Origin: Kribbella kalugense
GTDB lineage: Bacteria; Actinomycetota; Actinomycetes; Propionibacteriales; Kribbellaceae
Reading direction: 5' to 3'
Assembly (NCBI RefSeq): GCF_004365875.1
Contig: NZ_SODF01000001.1
Span: forward strand, 3,596,001 to 3,660,000
Length of the DNA: 64,000 nt
Shown: one piece after another, positions 34,477-43,258 of the stretch
Layout: every line of letters starts with the position of its first letter
Numbering within the stretch: position 1 is the stretch's first letter
Notes under the pieces: generated by a model
Databases searched by the model: none
What the model was told of the DNA's origin: nothing
Seen by the model: the letters and a program-made list of their open reading frames with translations, nothing else
Position numbers and translations under genes: made by a program

Positions 34477-36323
34477 TACGGGAGCCAAACCGTCATCGGT
34501 CCGACGTCACGGTTGGCCCATTGATAGTAGGGCAGGGCAACGATCTGTACGGCGGCACCCAACGCCGCCGGTACGTCGCTGTAGAGGTCGTACTGCGGTT
34601 GCCAAACGGCGCCGCGCGTGGTGATGCGGTCGGTGCCCGGGACCTCCTCCAGCGTCGTGCCGGTCAGGACCAGGTCGTCGACGGGTACGGTCTGGTCGGT
34701 CTGCTCAACGGCGTACAGAAGCGGCCCGCGGCATATGGCGACCGAGCCGCGAATCCCTTCCACTCGTGGGTGTCCGTGCACGAGACGCGGTGCCATCGGG
34801 AGGTTGAGGACGATGCGATCCCCGGCTTGCCAGGCCCGACGGATCGTGGCGTAGCTGCCCGCAACGCCGGGGACGACCTCGTCTCCTACGGTGAGCTCGG
34901 CGCCGACCGACCAGGCCGGGATCCGCAGGCTGATCGCCGTCTCGGCCGGTTCATCGACGGTGATGACGACGCGTCCCGACAGCGGGTAGTCCGTGGTCAC
35001 GGTGAGGTGAAGCCCGGCTCCTGTGATCGAGCCGGCGGCGTACTGATGGATCTGCAACCCGCGTTCATTGCTGGTGGCAACGTAGTGCTGCAGTGAGGCG
35101 AACGTGCGCATCAGGTTGGTCGGGCAACAACTCGTCCCGAACCACGGCTGCCGACCGTTGCCCGGAGCCCGCTTGTCCGCATCGTCGGAGTCGGCCCGGA
35201 CCTGCAGCGCATTGACATAGAAGTACTTCGACCGATCGAGCGAAACCCCTGGCAGTACGGCGTTGTACAGCTGCCACTCGATCAGATCGGCGTACTCTGC
35301 CTTGCCCGTTGCCAAAAGCAACCGCCAACTCCATTGCAGGCTCGCGACCGCCGCACAAGTCTCGCCATACGCGACGTCATTCGGCAGCTCGTACGGATTG
35401 CCGAACGACTCACCGTCCCAGCGACTGCCGAGGCCGCCGTTGACGTACATCTTCGTCCGGACCATGTTCTGCCACTGCGTCTCGAGCGCCGCGAGCAGCT
35501 CGGCATCGCCGGTCTCGATCGCGACATCGGTGGCACCGGCGGCGAGGTAGATCGCCCGCACGGCGTGACCTTCGGGCGTAGTGGTTTCCCGGACCCGGAT
35601 CCGGTCGGACAGGTACGCGGCGCGGCCGGGGTGGCCCGGGGCAAGGATCGAGCGGCCGTGTGCATCGACGAAGTACTTCGCCTGGTCCAGATAGCGCTGC
35701 TCACCCGTGGTGCGATACAGCTCGACCAGGGCCAGCTCGGCGACGGGATGTCCGCAGAACCCTTCACGCTGCCCCGGCCCGGTGCCGAATGTCCGATGCA
35801 GGTGGTCACCGGCCCGGCGTGCGACATCGAGCAACGCGGTCCGCCCGGTCGCCCGGTACTGCGCGACCGCGGACTGGATCATCGCGCCCATGTTGAAGAT
35901 CTCGTGGTCGAAGTCGAGCTTCCCGTACCGCTCGTCCCGCTGGCCCGACTGCACGAACGTACCGAGGTACCCGTCGTCGTCCTGCGCGTCCGCGATCAGC
36001 GCCGTCCGGGACTCCAGCCAGTCGGCCAAGCGCGGATCCGAACTCCGGCCGGCCTCCCACGCGACCGCCTCGAGCCATTTGTACGCCTCGCCGTCCTCGT
36101 AGTTCGGCCCGTGGTACTCCGCATCCTTCACCCCCTTGGCGACAACGCGGAAGTTGTCCCACTGCTCCTCGAGATGCTCGGCGCCCTTCGGGATCGAGAC
36201 CGTCCCGTTGGTCGCCTGCAGGTCGCCGAGGAAGCTGCCCGCGAGTTGTACGTCGCGCAGGCCGAGCGGGCGCAGCGCGGTAGCCGCTACCGGCGCGGCC
36301 GGTCCCTGAGATGTCGTCGTCAC
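34434..36323 (-). CDS. Glycoside hydrolase family 127, beta-L-arabinofuranosidase
   Basis: A 629-residue GH127 (DUF1680) enzyme that releases L-arabinofuranose from beta-linked arabinooligosaccharides such as those on plant extensin. The zinc-cysteine site is complete: Glu305 (RWDGESF), Glu321 and Cys323 (YGETC), and Cys399-Cys400 (GTSCCPTN), where the second cluster holds the nucleophile. It has no signal peptide, so it acts on imported sugars. The GTG at 36323 is the start. A LacI-type operator lies 31 bases upstream. Its 3' end overlaps the lacI gene. Confidence 0.94.
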   Translation of the reverse strand: MTTTSQGPAAPVAATALRPLGLRDVQLAGSFLGDLQATNGTVSIPKGAEHLEEQWDNFRVVAKGVKDAEYHGPNYEDGEAYKWLEAVAWEAGRSSDPRLADWLESRTALIADAQDDDGYLGTFVQSGQRDERYGKLDFDHEIFNMGAMIQSAVAQYRATGRTALLDVARRAGDHLHRTFGTGPGQREGFCGHPVAELALVELYRTTGEQRYLDQAKYFVDAHGRSILAPGHPGRAAYLSDRIRVRETTTPEGHAVRAIYLAAGATDVAIETGDAELLAALETQWQNMVRTKMYVNGGLGSRWDGESFGNPYELPNDVAYGETCAAVASLQWSWRLLLATGKAEYADLIEWQLYNAVLPGVSLDRSKYFYVNALQVRADSDDADKRAPGNGRQPWFGTSCCPTNLMRTFASLQHYVATSNERGLQIHQYAAGSITGAGLHLTVTTDYPLSGRVVITVDEPAETAISLRIPAWSVGAELTVGDEVVPGVAGSYATIRRAWQAGDRIVLNLPMAPRLVHGHPRVEGIRGSVAICRGPLLYAVEQTDQTVPVDDLVLTGTTLEEVPGTDRITTRGAVWQPQYDLYSDVPAALGAAVQIVALPYYQWANRDVGPMTVWLPYQPAVSSVEARTTS

Positions 36324-36353
36324 CGCCCCATCGTGACAAGCACGGGACGGTTA

Positions 36354-36367
36354 GGCAACATGTTTCC
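36354..36367. promoter_or_regulatory. LacI-type operator upstream of GH127
   Basis: GGCAACATGTTTCC, identical over 14 bases to the box at 33338-33351. It lies in the 53-base gap between the SGNH hydrolase stop and the GH127 start, both on the minus strand, which suggests a separate regulated promoter for GH127. Confidence 0.7.
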
Positions 36368-36376
36368 GTGTTTTCC

Positions 36377-37000
36377 TTACGTCGCCAGTTCGGTGCAGAT
36401 ATCCCAGGCCGCCTGTTGGAGAAGAGCGGTGTCGAGGCCCTTGACCGGCACCTCGATGCCGACCGGGTCCTCCTGCAGGAGCGCGATCAGGAACACGCAG
36501 GCCGCGAGATAGCTGCCGGCCAGAGCCGGGTGACTGTTGTCCTTGTCGTGCAGGGCGGGCTGATCATGAGTCGCGAGGAACCGCTCCCAGACCGTCCCGA
36601 CCGGGATCAGACTCGCTCCCAGTTCGACCGCAGCCCCGCCGTATGCGTCGGTCAATGCCTGCTGAGTCTCCGGTGCGTTCCGCCGCGCCCAGGTTAGGTA
36701 GAACGCCGTACGCGCGCCGGCCGCCCTGATCGCCGCGTCGAAGTCGCGCGCGCTCTCCCGGAAACGCGCCGGGCTCTTGATCGGCAACGTGCTCTGCTCC
36801 TGCAGTACGACGGTGTCGAAACCGCCGCTCGCGATCGCGTCGAGCGCCTTGCCCGCGTTGAGATGTTGCCGCAGCGACGCCCCGCCTGCCGAGATCAGCT
36901 TGTGCTCGATCTCGATCCCCCGCGCGCCGGCCAGTCCCTTGATCAGCCCGGGCAGGTTGTTCCGCGAGGTGAAGCTGTTACCCACAAAGAGAATCCGCAC
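36377..37000 (-). CDS. SGNH/GDSL-family hydrolase (esterase)
   Basis: A 207-residue SGNH-fold protein. Block I reads ILFVGNSFTSRNNLPGLI (Ser nucleophile), and block V has the Asp/His pair in DKDNSHPALAGSYLAACVF. The GTG at 37000 gives the expected N-terminus just before block I; longer in-frame extension would cross the divergent GNAT gene. No signal peptide is present. Such enzymes often remove acetyl or other ester groups from carbohydrates, which fits its place upstream of GH127. It shares a 24-base divergent gap with the GNAT gene. Confidence 0.82.
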   Translation of the reverse strand: MRILFVGNSFTSRNNLPGLIKGLAGARGIEIEHKLISAGGASLRQHLNAGKALDAIASGGFDTVVLQEQSTLPIKSPARFRESARDFDAAIRAAGARTAFYLTWARRNAPETQQALTDAYGGAAVELGASLIPVGTVWERFLATHDQPALHDKDNSHPALAGSYLAACVFLIALLQEDPVGIEVPVKGLDTALLQQAAWDICTELAT

Positions 37001-37024
37001 AAAGTCGGACGTTACTATGCCCGG

Positions 37025-37468
37025 ATGACGGATGGGCTGCGGATTGTGCCGGTGGTGGACGACGCGCAGGTGCTGGATTGGCAGCGCGTGCACAACGAGA
37101 TCATCCCGACGGCGCCGTTGTCGGTCGCCGAGATCCGCGAGCGGCTGACGCGGAACGTGCTCGAGGTGGCGTACGACGGAGACGCGCTGGTGGGCTGCTC
37201 GACCGTACGGCCGCCTTCGGACGAGACTGCGGCCGCGGTGGTGATCGCTCGCGTGCTGCCGGCGTACCGGCGTCGTGGCTTCGGCTCGGCGATCTATCAG
37301 CACTGTCTGGACCGGGGGCGACAACTGGGCGACGGGATCGAGACGCACATCCTCGCCAGCAACGAGGAGGGACTGCGGTTCGCCAAGGCGCAGGGGTTCG
37401 TCGAGGTGGAGACGTACCTGCTGCCGGGCGACACGATCCCCTTTGTCGAACTACGGTTGGCCGAGTGA
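37025..37468 (+). CDS. GNAT-family N-acetyltransferase
   Basis: A 147-residue acetyltransferase. The acetyl-CoA loop is IARVLPAYRRRGFGSAIYQH (R-R-G-x-G), and motif B follows (ILASNEEGLRFAKAQGFVEV). It transfers an acetyl group from acetyl-CoA to an unknown amine. TACTAT at 37013-37018 is a candidate -10 that would place the transcript start at the ATG, so the message may be leaderless. The stop overlaps an alternative GTG start of the LLM oxidoreductase. Confidence 0.88.
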   Translation: MTDGLRIVPVVDDAQVLDWQRVHNEIIPTAPLSVAEIRERLTRNVLEVAYDGDALVGCSTVRPPSDETAAAVVIARVLPAYRRRGFGSAIYQHCLDRGRQLGDGIETHILASNEEGLRFAKAQGFVEVETYLLPGDTIPFVELRLAE

Positions 37469-37470
37469 CT

Positions 37471-38340
37471 ATGCGCTTCTCGATCAACATTCCGAACTTC
37501 GGGGACTTCGCCGACGCCCACACGGTCGCTCGGGTCGCAGCCGCGGCCGAGGAGGCAGGCTGGGACGGGCTGTTTCTGTGGGACCACGTCGTACACAGCA
37601 AGGAGCAGCGGCGCGGGCAGCCGTTCGGCGACCCGTGGATGCTGATGACCGCGGCCGCGTTGGCCACGTCGCGGATCAAGCTCGGACCGCTCGTGACTCC
37701 GGTCGCGCGGCGGCGGCCTGAGCAGCTCGCGCGGCAGGTCGCCACGCTGGACTCGATGAGCGGCGGCCGGGTGATCTTCGGCGCGGGGCTCGGCGGACCG
37801 ATCGAGGACGAGTTCGGCAGCTTCGGCGACGAAACCGAGCCGAAGGTGCTGGCGGAGCGGCTGGACGAGGGGCTCGACCTACTGAGCGCGTACTGGTCCG
37901 GCGAGCGGGTGAACCATGCCGGGAAGCACTACCAGGTCGATGACGTGGAGTTGCTGCCGGCAACGGTTCAGCGACCACGGCCGCCGGTCTGGATCGCCGG
38001 CTACTGGCCGCGAAAGGCTCCGATGCGCCGGGCCGCGCGCTGGGACGGCGCCGTACCGCTGTTCAAGAGCGCGAACCACGGCGAGGCCCCACCGGTCGAG
38101 GAGCTACGCGAACTGGTGGCGTTCATCCAGGAGCAGCGCGAAGACCGGAGTACGCCGTACGACGTGATCGTCGGCGGGATCAGCCCGGCCGACCCGGCCG
38201 CGTCCCGCGCGCTCGTCGAGCCGCTCGCCGAAGCGGGCGCGACCTGGTGGGACGAGCGGCAACTCATCCGCGGCAAGGACTTCTACCGCCTCGATCCGGT
38301 CCTCCGCCGGATCGAACAAGGCCCGCCAGCCCTTGCCTAA
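37471..38340 (+). CDS. LLM-class flavin-dependent oxidoreductase
   Basis: A 289-residue luciferase-like (beta/alpha)8 protein, probably using F420 or FMN. It has WDGLFLWDHVVHSKEQRRGQ near residues 30-49, RIKLGPLVTPVARRRPEQLA, and LDSMSGGRVIFGAGLGGPIE. It would oxidise or reduce a small organic molecule. The ATG at 37471 is used; a GTG at 37465 overlapping the GNAT stop is equally possible. It is cotranscribed with the GNAT gene. Confidence 0.88.
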   Translation: MRFSINIPNFGDFADAHTVARVAAAAEEAGWDGLFLWDHVVHSKEQRRGQPFGDPWMLMTAAALATSRIKLGPLVTPVARRRPEQLARQVATLDSMSGGRVIFGAGLGGPIEDEFGSFGDETEPKVLAERLDEGLDLLSAYWSGERVNHAGKHYQVDDVELLPATVQRPRPPVWIAGYWPRKAPMRRAARWDGAVPLFKSANHGEAPPVEELRELVAFIQEQREDRSTPYDVIVGGISPADPAASRALVEPLAEAGATWWDERQLIRGKDFYRLDPVLRRIEQGPPALA

Positions 38341-38350
38341 GCTTGGCGGT

Positions 38351-39286
38351 GTGAGCGACTCCTGCTGTGCGCCGTCCCGGGGTGAGGTGTCGGCGCCTCC
38401 TCCGGTTCCGGTGGAGCGCGGTCAGCATGGGGTCGAGCAGGTGGTGCTCGAAGGCGGCGCGTTCGCGATGGGCAACAGCAACGGCGATGAGAACGACGGC
38501 GACGGCGAGACGCCGGTGCACACGGTCGAGTTGGCGCCGTACAGCATCGACGCGACGAGCGTGACGAATGCGGACTTCGCCCGGTTCGTCGACGCGACCA
38601 GTTACCGGACCGAGGCCGAGACGTTCGGGTACTCCGCGGTGTTCCACCTCGCGCTGGCCGCCGAGCCGGACGAGGTGATGGGGCCGGCGTCCGGTACGCC
38701 GTGGTGGGCCGGAGTACGCGGCGCCGATTGGAGACACCCGGGTGGTTCGCGGTCCGATCTGGACGGGCTCGACGAGCATCCCGTCGTACATGTGAGTTGG
38801 AACGACGCGGTCGCGTACTGCAAGTGGGCGGGACGGCGGCTGCCGACGGAAGCCGAGTGGGAGTACGCGTCCCGCGGCGGTCTGGACGGGGCGCGGTACC
38901 CGTGGGGCGACGAGCTGATGGACGACGACTGGCGCTGCAATATCTGGCAGGGCGAGTTCCCGCGGACGAACACCGAGGAGGACGGCTTCCTCACGACGGC
39001 GCCAGTACGCACCTTCCAGCCGAACGGCTACGGGCTGTGGCAGATGGTCGGCAACGTGTGGGAGTGGTGCTCGGACTGGTTCGGCCCGCGGTACTACAAG
39101 TTCTCCCCCGCCGAGAATCCAGTCGGACCGTCGCTCGGCGCGGCCCGGGTGATCCGCGGCGGCTCGTACCTCTGCCACGACTCGTACTGCAACCGCTACC
39201 GCAACGCCGCCCGCTCCTCCAACACGCCCGAGTCCTCAATGGGCAACGCCGGCTTCCGCACCGTCGCCGTCACGCGTCCTGAGTGA
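38351..39286 (+). CDS. Formylglycine-generating enzyme (SUMF1-like, copper-dependent)
   Basis: A 311-residue FGE that converts a sulfatase Cys in a CxPxR motif to formylglycine using oxygen. The fold markers are GGAFAMGNSNGDENDGDGET, HPVVHVSWNDAVAYCKWAGR, RLPTEAEWEYASRGG and NVWEWCSDW. The copper-binding cysteines are Cys275 and Cys280 (SYLCHDSYCNRYRN). The N-terminal SCCAPSR is typical of actinobacterial FGEs. The GTG at 38351 is chosen over a TTG at 38333. No sulfatase gene is in the window. The end overlaps the convergent MFS gene by 17 bases. Confidence 0.92.
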   Translation: MSDSCCAPSRGEVSAPPPVPVERGQHGVEQVVLEGGAFAMGNSNGDENDGDGETPVHTVELAPYSIDATSVTNADFARFVDATSYRTEAETFGYSAVFHLALAAEPDEVMGPASGTPWWAGVRGADWRHPGGSRSDLDGLDEHPVVHVSWNDAVAYCKWAGRRLPTEAEWEYASRGGLDGARYPWGDELMDDDWRCNIWQGEFPRTNTEEDGFLTTAPVRTFQPNGYGLWQMVGNVWEWCSDWFGPRYYKFSPAENPVGPSLGAARVIRGGSYLCHDSYCNRYRNAARSSNTPESSMGNAGFRTVAVTRPE

Positions 39287-40493
39287 CCGCGGGCCGTCGC
39301 AACCCCGGCGTACTGACGGCCACCGCGGCGACTGCCGCGACACATAGCAGCGCACCGGAGGCGAGGGAGGCGACGGGTGAGGTGAGTTGGGCGACCACTC
39401 CGCCGCGAAGGTTGCCGAGGTCGGGGCCGGCCTGGCCGACGATCTGCTCGGCGGCGCTGACTCGACCGAGGAGTTCGGACGGCGTGTGCAGCTGAACGAT
39501 CGTGCTGCGCGAGACAACCGCGACCGTGTCCGCGGCGCCGGCGACAGCAAGACAGACTAACGCCAGCCACGGCGCCGGAGAGAACGCGAACAACAGCAAG
39601 GCGACTCCCCAGGCCGCCGAGCCGCACAGCATCACCACGCCGTGCCGCGGCAGCCGCGTGAACGAACCAGAGAACAGCGACGCGGCCACCCCACCGACGG
39701 CGATCGCCGTCAGGAACAAACCGAGCGTCCGCGGGTTGTTGCCGAACCGCTCCGCGTTGATCACCGGGAACAGACTGATCGGCATCGACAACACAGTCGC
39801 AGCCAGATCGGTCACCAACGCTCCACGAATCACCGGCGTCGCCACCACGAACGTCAGTCCGTCCCATACCCCGCGCAGCCCGGGCTTGGCGGTTCCCTCG
39901 AGTTGCATCCGCGGCAGCCCGAGTACGCCGTATAGCGCGGCGAGGAAGCTGAGCGCATCGATCAGGTAGCAGACGCCGACGCCCCAGGCGCCGATGATGA
40001 CCCCACCGAGCGCCGGACCGACCAGCATCGCGCCCTGGAACCCGATCCGGTTGAGCGCGATCCCCGCGGCGAGCTGCTCGCGGGACAGAAGGTGCGGCAG
40101 GACGGTCCGCGCCACCGGACCGGAGGTCGCACCGAACGACGCCTGTACGGCGACGAGGCCGAGGAGGACGCCGACCGGTACGTGGCCGATCACCAACTGG
40201 CTGGCCATCACGGTTGCCGTGAGCAACTGTCCGCAGGTGGTGATCAGGTAGATCCGGCGCCGTTCGAGCCGGTCGACCAGGGTGCCGGCGAACAGGCCGA
40301 GCACGATCAACGGCAGCGCCTGCGCCAGACCGACCGCACCGGTCCAGGCCGGGCTCGAGGTCTGGTCCCAGACCTGAAACATCACCGCGACGAACGTCAA
40401 CTGGCCGCCGAACCCGGACAGCACCTGCCCGATCCACAGCCGCCGGTAGGCCACGACTCGCAGCGGGCCGAGGTCGATCAACGTGCCCTTCAC
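39270..40493 (-). CDS. MFS exporter, EntS-like
   Basis: A 407-residue, 12-helix MFS protein of the MFS_3/EntS type. It has the start YRRLWIGQVLSGFGGQLTFV, AGTLVDRLERRRIYLITTCG, and SRSTIVQLHTPSELLGRVSA, a signature of this group. EntS-like proteins export siderophores or drugs; the substrate here is unknown. Its GTG start overlaps the stop of the MarR gene (GTGA), so it is cotranscribed with and probably controlled by that regulator. Confidence 0.9.
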   Translation of the reverse strand: MKGTLIDLGPLRVVAYRRLWIGQVLSGFGGQLTFVAVMFQVWDQTSSPAWTGAVGLAQALPLIVLGLFAGTLVDRLERRRIYLITTCGQLLTATVMASQLVIGHVPVGVLLGLVAVQASFGATSGPVARTVLPHLLSREQLAAGIALNRIGFQGAMLVGPALGGVIIGAWGVGVCYLIDALSFLAALYGVLGLPRMQLEGTAKPGLRGVWDGLTFVVATPVIRGALVTDLAATVLSMPISLFPVINAERFGNNPRTLGLFLTAIAVGGVAASLFSGSFTRLPRHGVVMLCGSAAWGVALLLFAFSPAPWLALVCLAVAGAADTVAVVSRSTIVQLHTPSELLGRVSAAEQIVGQAGPDLGNLRGGVVAQLTSPVASLASGALLCVAAVAAVAVSTPGLRRPAVTQDA

Positions 40494-40957
40494 TGCAGCT
40501 TCTCGGCGATACGGTCGTAGAAGCTCTTCTTGGCCAACGCTTCCTCGATGTCACGGACGACCTGGGTCATCGGGTACGGCAGCTCGGCCTCGAGCTCCGC
40601 GATCGCAGCCTCAGTCGCCCGCCACTCGGCGGCCAGCAACTCGACGATCTTCTTCGACTTGGCCGTGAGCGTGACCTGCTTGCTGCGCGCATCCGCACCG
40701 GGCACGGTCCGGACCAGGCCGGCGGTGCGCATCGCGGACACCTTCTGGCTGAGCGCCGAGTGGGTCCGCCCGATCGTGTCGGCCAGCTCGGTGATCGTCA
40801 TCGGGCCCTTGAGGTGCAGCTGGAGCAGCTCACGCACGTACGTCGGCTTCAGGCCCTTGATCTCCCGATCGGTGTAGATCCGGCCGATCTCGCCGTCGAT
40901 CCGGGCCAGCAACTCCTGCAGCGGCCGCCATTGACTCTGCTCGGTGGGGTCGTCCAT
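40490..40957 (-). CDS. MarR-family transcriptional regulator
   Basis: A 155-residue winged-helix regulator (TITELADTIGRTHSALSQKV is the recognition helix region, followed by SAMRTAGLVRTVPGADARSK). The ATG at 40957 is chosen; a TACAAT -10-like hexamer lies close upstream. A 24-bp perfect palindrome centred at 40980/40981 sits just beyond, the expected autoregulatory operator. It is the first gene of a two-gene operon with the EntS-like exporter. Confidence 0.9.
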   Translation of the reverse strand: MDDPTEQSQWRPLQELLARIDGEIGRIYTDREIKGLKPTYVRELLQLHLKGPMTITELADTIGRTHSALSQKVSAMRTAGLVRTVPGADARSKQVTLTAKSKKIVELLAAEWRATEAAIAELEAELPYPMTQVVRDIEEALAKKSFYDRIAEKLQ

Positions 40958-40968
40958 TCCTGGATTGT

Positions 40969-40992
40969 AACAGCACTTATATAAGTGCTGTT
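40969..40992. promoter_or_regulatory. MarR operator, 24-bp perfect palindrome
   Basis: The half-site AACAGCACTTAT (40969-40980) is followed directly by its exact reverse complement (40981-40992). It lies 12-35 bases upstream of the MarR start, overlapping the likely promoter. Confidence 0.85.
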
Positions 40993-41005
40993 GGGTTGGG
41001 TGGGC

Positions 41006-41083
41006 GGACCGCCACGCAGGCAGAACCCCCTCTCTAGGCCGCTGCGCGGTCGATATCCACCACTTCTGCATGCGTGGCGGTCC
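41006..41083. repeat. Dispersed palindromic element, copy 2
   Basis: The left arm at 41006-41028 is identical to the left arm of copy 1 (23679). The right arm at 41064-41083 is the reverse complement with the same single mismatch as in copy 1. The 35-base loop differs. The right arm codes for the last residues of the MFS protein at 41034. As with copy 1, it lies between a gene end and the regulated promoter of the next gene. Confidence 0.7.
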
Positions 41084-42230
41084 GCCTCTGGCGGATCCAC
41101 ACCGCGGCAACAGTCGCCGACACGACGCTGATGGCGGACAGGGTGGCGAAGCCGTAGCGGGTGTCGGTGTGGTTGGTGACGACCGAGGCGACGAGCATGA
41201 CGGCGACGGTCGCGGTCAGGCCGTAGCCGTTGGCGACGCCGAACGCGTGCCCGACCCGCGACTCGTCCACCGAAGTCATCAGCAGCGACCGGGTAGCGAT
41301 CCTCGCCTGGCCGAACACGAACGCTCCGACCAGCACGAGCCCCATCAACGCCGGTACGCCGAACAGTGGTTGCAGGACCAACAACCCCGTACACAGAAGG
41401 AATCCACCGACTGCCAGTCGCAAATCGCCGAACCGCAGCGCGGATCGCCGGTAAACGGCCGCCGCGAGCAAGAACCCAGCTCCACCCACGGCGTCGACCA
41501 CGCCGAGAACGGCCGGCCCTCGATGCCACTCCCCTACCAGCAACACGGGAAGCAGCGCGTTGAACACCGTCACGACCACCAGTCCTTGACCGAACAGCAG
41601 CGCCAGCGGGGCGAGCGGCAGCCCGGTCCGCCTGGTTGCTTGCGGCAACTCCTCGAGCGACTCAACCGGACGGCGCCGCGAGCCGACTCGCAGCACGAGT
41701 ACGGCGGAGATCGCGAAGGTCAAGGCGTTGAAGGTGAAGAGCGGCTTCGGACCGAAGTACTGGAGGGCGACGCCACCGACCGATGCGGACAGGAGCATGC
41801 CGCACTGCAGGGCGATCTCGTAGTGGGCGTTGAAGCGACGGAGCTGGGCCGCGGGAATGCGTTCGCGGATCAGCGCTGCGCTCGCCGGAGTGAACTGGGC
41901 GGCGATGACCGCGAGAGCGAAGTTGGTTGCGTAGACGAGCGGTTGCTGGGAGACCCCCAGAGCGAGGCCGATCGGGAGTGCGAGGGCGGCCGCTGCGCTG
42001 ACCAGGTCGCAGGCCACCCACAGCCGGCGCCGGTCGAAGCGATCGGCGAGACGACCGAAGTACGGCGAGAGGACGGCCTGCGGTACGGCGACGGCGATGA
42101 AGAGCCAGCCGACGTCCAGCATCGAGCCGTGCGCGCGGACGAGCAGCAACGCGGCGCCGAGCAGCTGGATGTTGTTGCCGAGGGACGTGATGAAGGCTGC
42201 GGGCAGCAGCAACCGAAGTCTCGAAGTCAC
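41034..42230 (-). CDS. MFS transporter
   Basis: A 398-residue, about 12-helix MFS protein. It has PYFGRLADRFDRRRLWVACD (motif A region), FTPASAALIRERIPAAQLRR, and SLLMTSVDESRVGHAFGVAN, fitting the MFS_3/EntS-like group. It exports an unknown small molecule. The GTG at 42230 is the most likely start; the in-frame stretch upstream lacks coding features. The C-terminal codons are made by one arm of the dispersed repeat. It is on the same strand as the MarR/EntS-like operon but separated from it by the repeat and operator. Confidence 0.85.
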   Translation of the reverse strand: MTSRLRLLLPAAFITSLGNNIQLLGAALLLVRAHGSMLDVGWLFIAVAVPQAVLSPYFGRLADRFDRRRLWVACDLVSAAAALALPIGLALGVSQQPLVYATNFALAVIAAQFTPASAALIRERIPAAQLRRFNAHYEIALQCGMLLSASVGGVALQYFGPKPLFTFNALTFAISAVLVLRVGSRRRPVESLEELPQATRRTGLPLAPLALLFGQGLVVVTVFNALLPVLLVGEWHRGPAVLGVVDAVGGAGFLLAAAVYRRSALRFGDLRLAVGGFLLCTGLLVLQPLFGVPALMGLVLVGAFVFGQARIATRSLLMTSVDESRVGHAFGVANGYGLTATVAVMLVASVVTNHTDTRYGFATLSAISVVSATVAAVWIRQRRTATHAEVVDIDRAAA

Positions 42231-42274
42231 CTGGTGAACGATGCCAGCGAAACCTGACAATCTATGGCAGTGAT

Positions 42275-43258
42275 TCAGTAACCGAGTGAGGGTGAGGTTG
42301 CTTCCGGGATGAGGAGTTTGGGTGGTGTGGTGAGGCCGACGGACCAGATGTCGAGGGTGTTCCGGGTGTTGCGGACCGGGTAGACGAGGGTGGAGTTGCC
42401 CTGCCAGACGGGTTGGTCGTCGATGGAGCGGCTTTCGGGTGGGTGGGTGATCTGGTGGGTGGCGAGGTCGAGGACTGCCAGCCGCCAGGTCCCGGTTGCG
42501 ACCTTCTGCTTGTAGGCGATGCGCCGGCCGTCGGGTGACAAGGACGGGCACTCGACGTTCTCGGCGATCGCGGTGCCGCGGTACGCCCGGTAGTCCGCCT
42601 CGATCAGGTAGGTCTTCCCTTTGCTGCCGAGCGTCACGTAGAAACGGTTGCCGTCAGCACCGAACGTGATGCCCCAGTAGTTCAGGTCCGAGGCGAAGTA
42701 CCGCTTCCCGTGCACGAAGACCGCGAGCTCCTCGATGGTCTTCACCAAGCGCCCGGAGCCCACCTCGTACAGGCCGGTCCGGGTGGAGAAGCCGGTCGCG
42801 GCGTACGAGTCGCCGGTGACGAAGAGGGTCCAGTTCACGATCCGCCCGTCCGGCGAGACCCGGGCCCGGCTCGGTGTCCCCGGCAACGTCTCGCGATGGC
42901 GTTCGCGCAGGTTCGCATCCAGCACGATCATGTCTGTCAACGGCGGCAGCGAGCCGGGCTTCAGCCGCAGGCAGATCGCCGTACCGCGGGCCGCGGCGAA
43001 CCGGTCGCAATGCAGCTCCCCCACCCGCCGGGCCGCAGCGGGATCACTCATCGGTACTGCGGCCAGTTTGCCGGAGTCGGGTCCGTCGGCGAGGTTGCGG
43101 AACAACATGGTCTGCGGGTCGAGCTTCATCGGCTGACCAGTGACGACGGGTACGGCGTTCTCGGTCGCGCCGCCGGTGCGGGCCTGGACGACGTACGTGA
43201 TCGCACCACCGAGAAGCGCGAGAACGGCGACCGTGGCGAGGAGGAGTCGGCGGCTCAT
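42275..43258 (-). CDS. Exported TolB-like beta-propeller protein
   Basis: A 327-residue protein with an N-terminal signal or anchor helix (LLLATVAVLALLGGAITYVV). WD40/TolB-type blades follow, with repeated motifs such as RARVSPDGRIVNWTLF and CPSLSPDGRRIAYKQK (SPDG/ISPDGR pattern). It is probably displayed outside the membrane, and its binding partner is unknown. Its ATG overlaps the stop of the MFS gene (ATGA), and it is the last gene of an operon with a secreted phosphatase and that MFS protein. Confidence 0.8.
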   Translation of the reverse strand: MSRRLLLATVAVLALLGGAITYVVQARTGGATENAVPVVTGQPMKLDPQTMLFRNLADGPDSGKLAAVPMSDPAAARRVGELHCDRFAAARGTAICLRLKPGSLPPLTDMIVLDANLRERHRETLPGTPSRARVSPDGRIVNWTLFVTGDSYAATGFSTRTGLYEVGSGRLVKTIEELAVFVHGKRYFASDLNYWGITFGADGNRFYVTLGSKGKTYLIEADYRAYRGTAIAENVECPSLSPDGRRIAYKQKVATGTWRLAVLDLATHQITHPPESRSIDDQPVWQGNSTLVYPVRNTRNTLDIWSVGLTTPPKLLIPEATSPSLGY

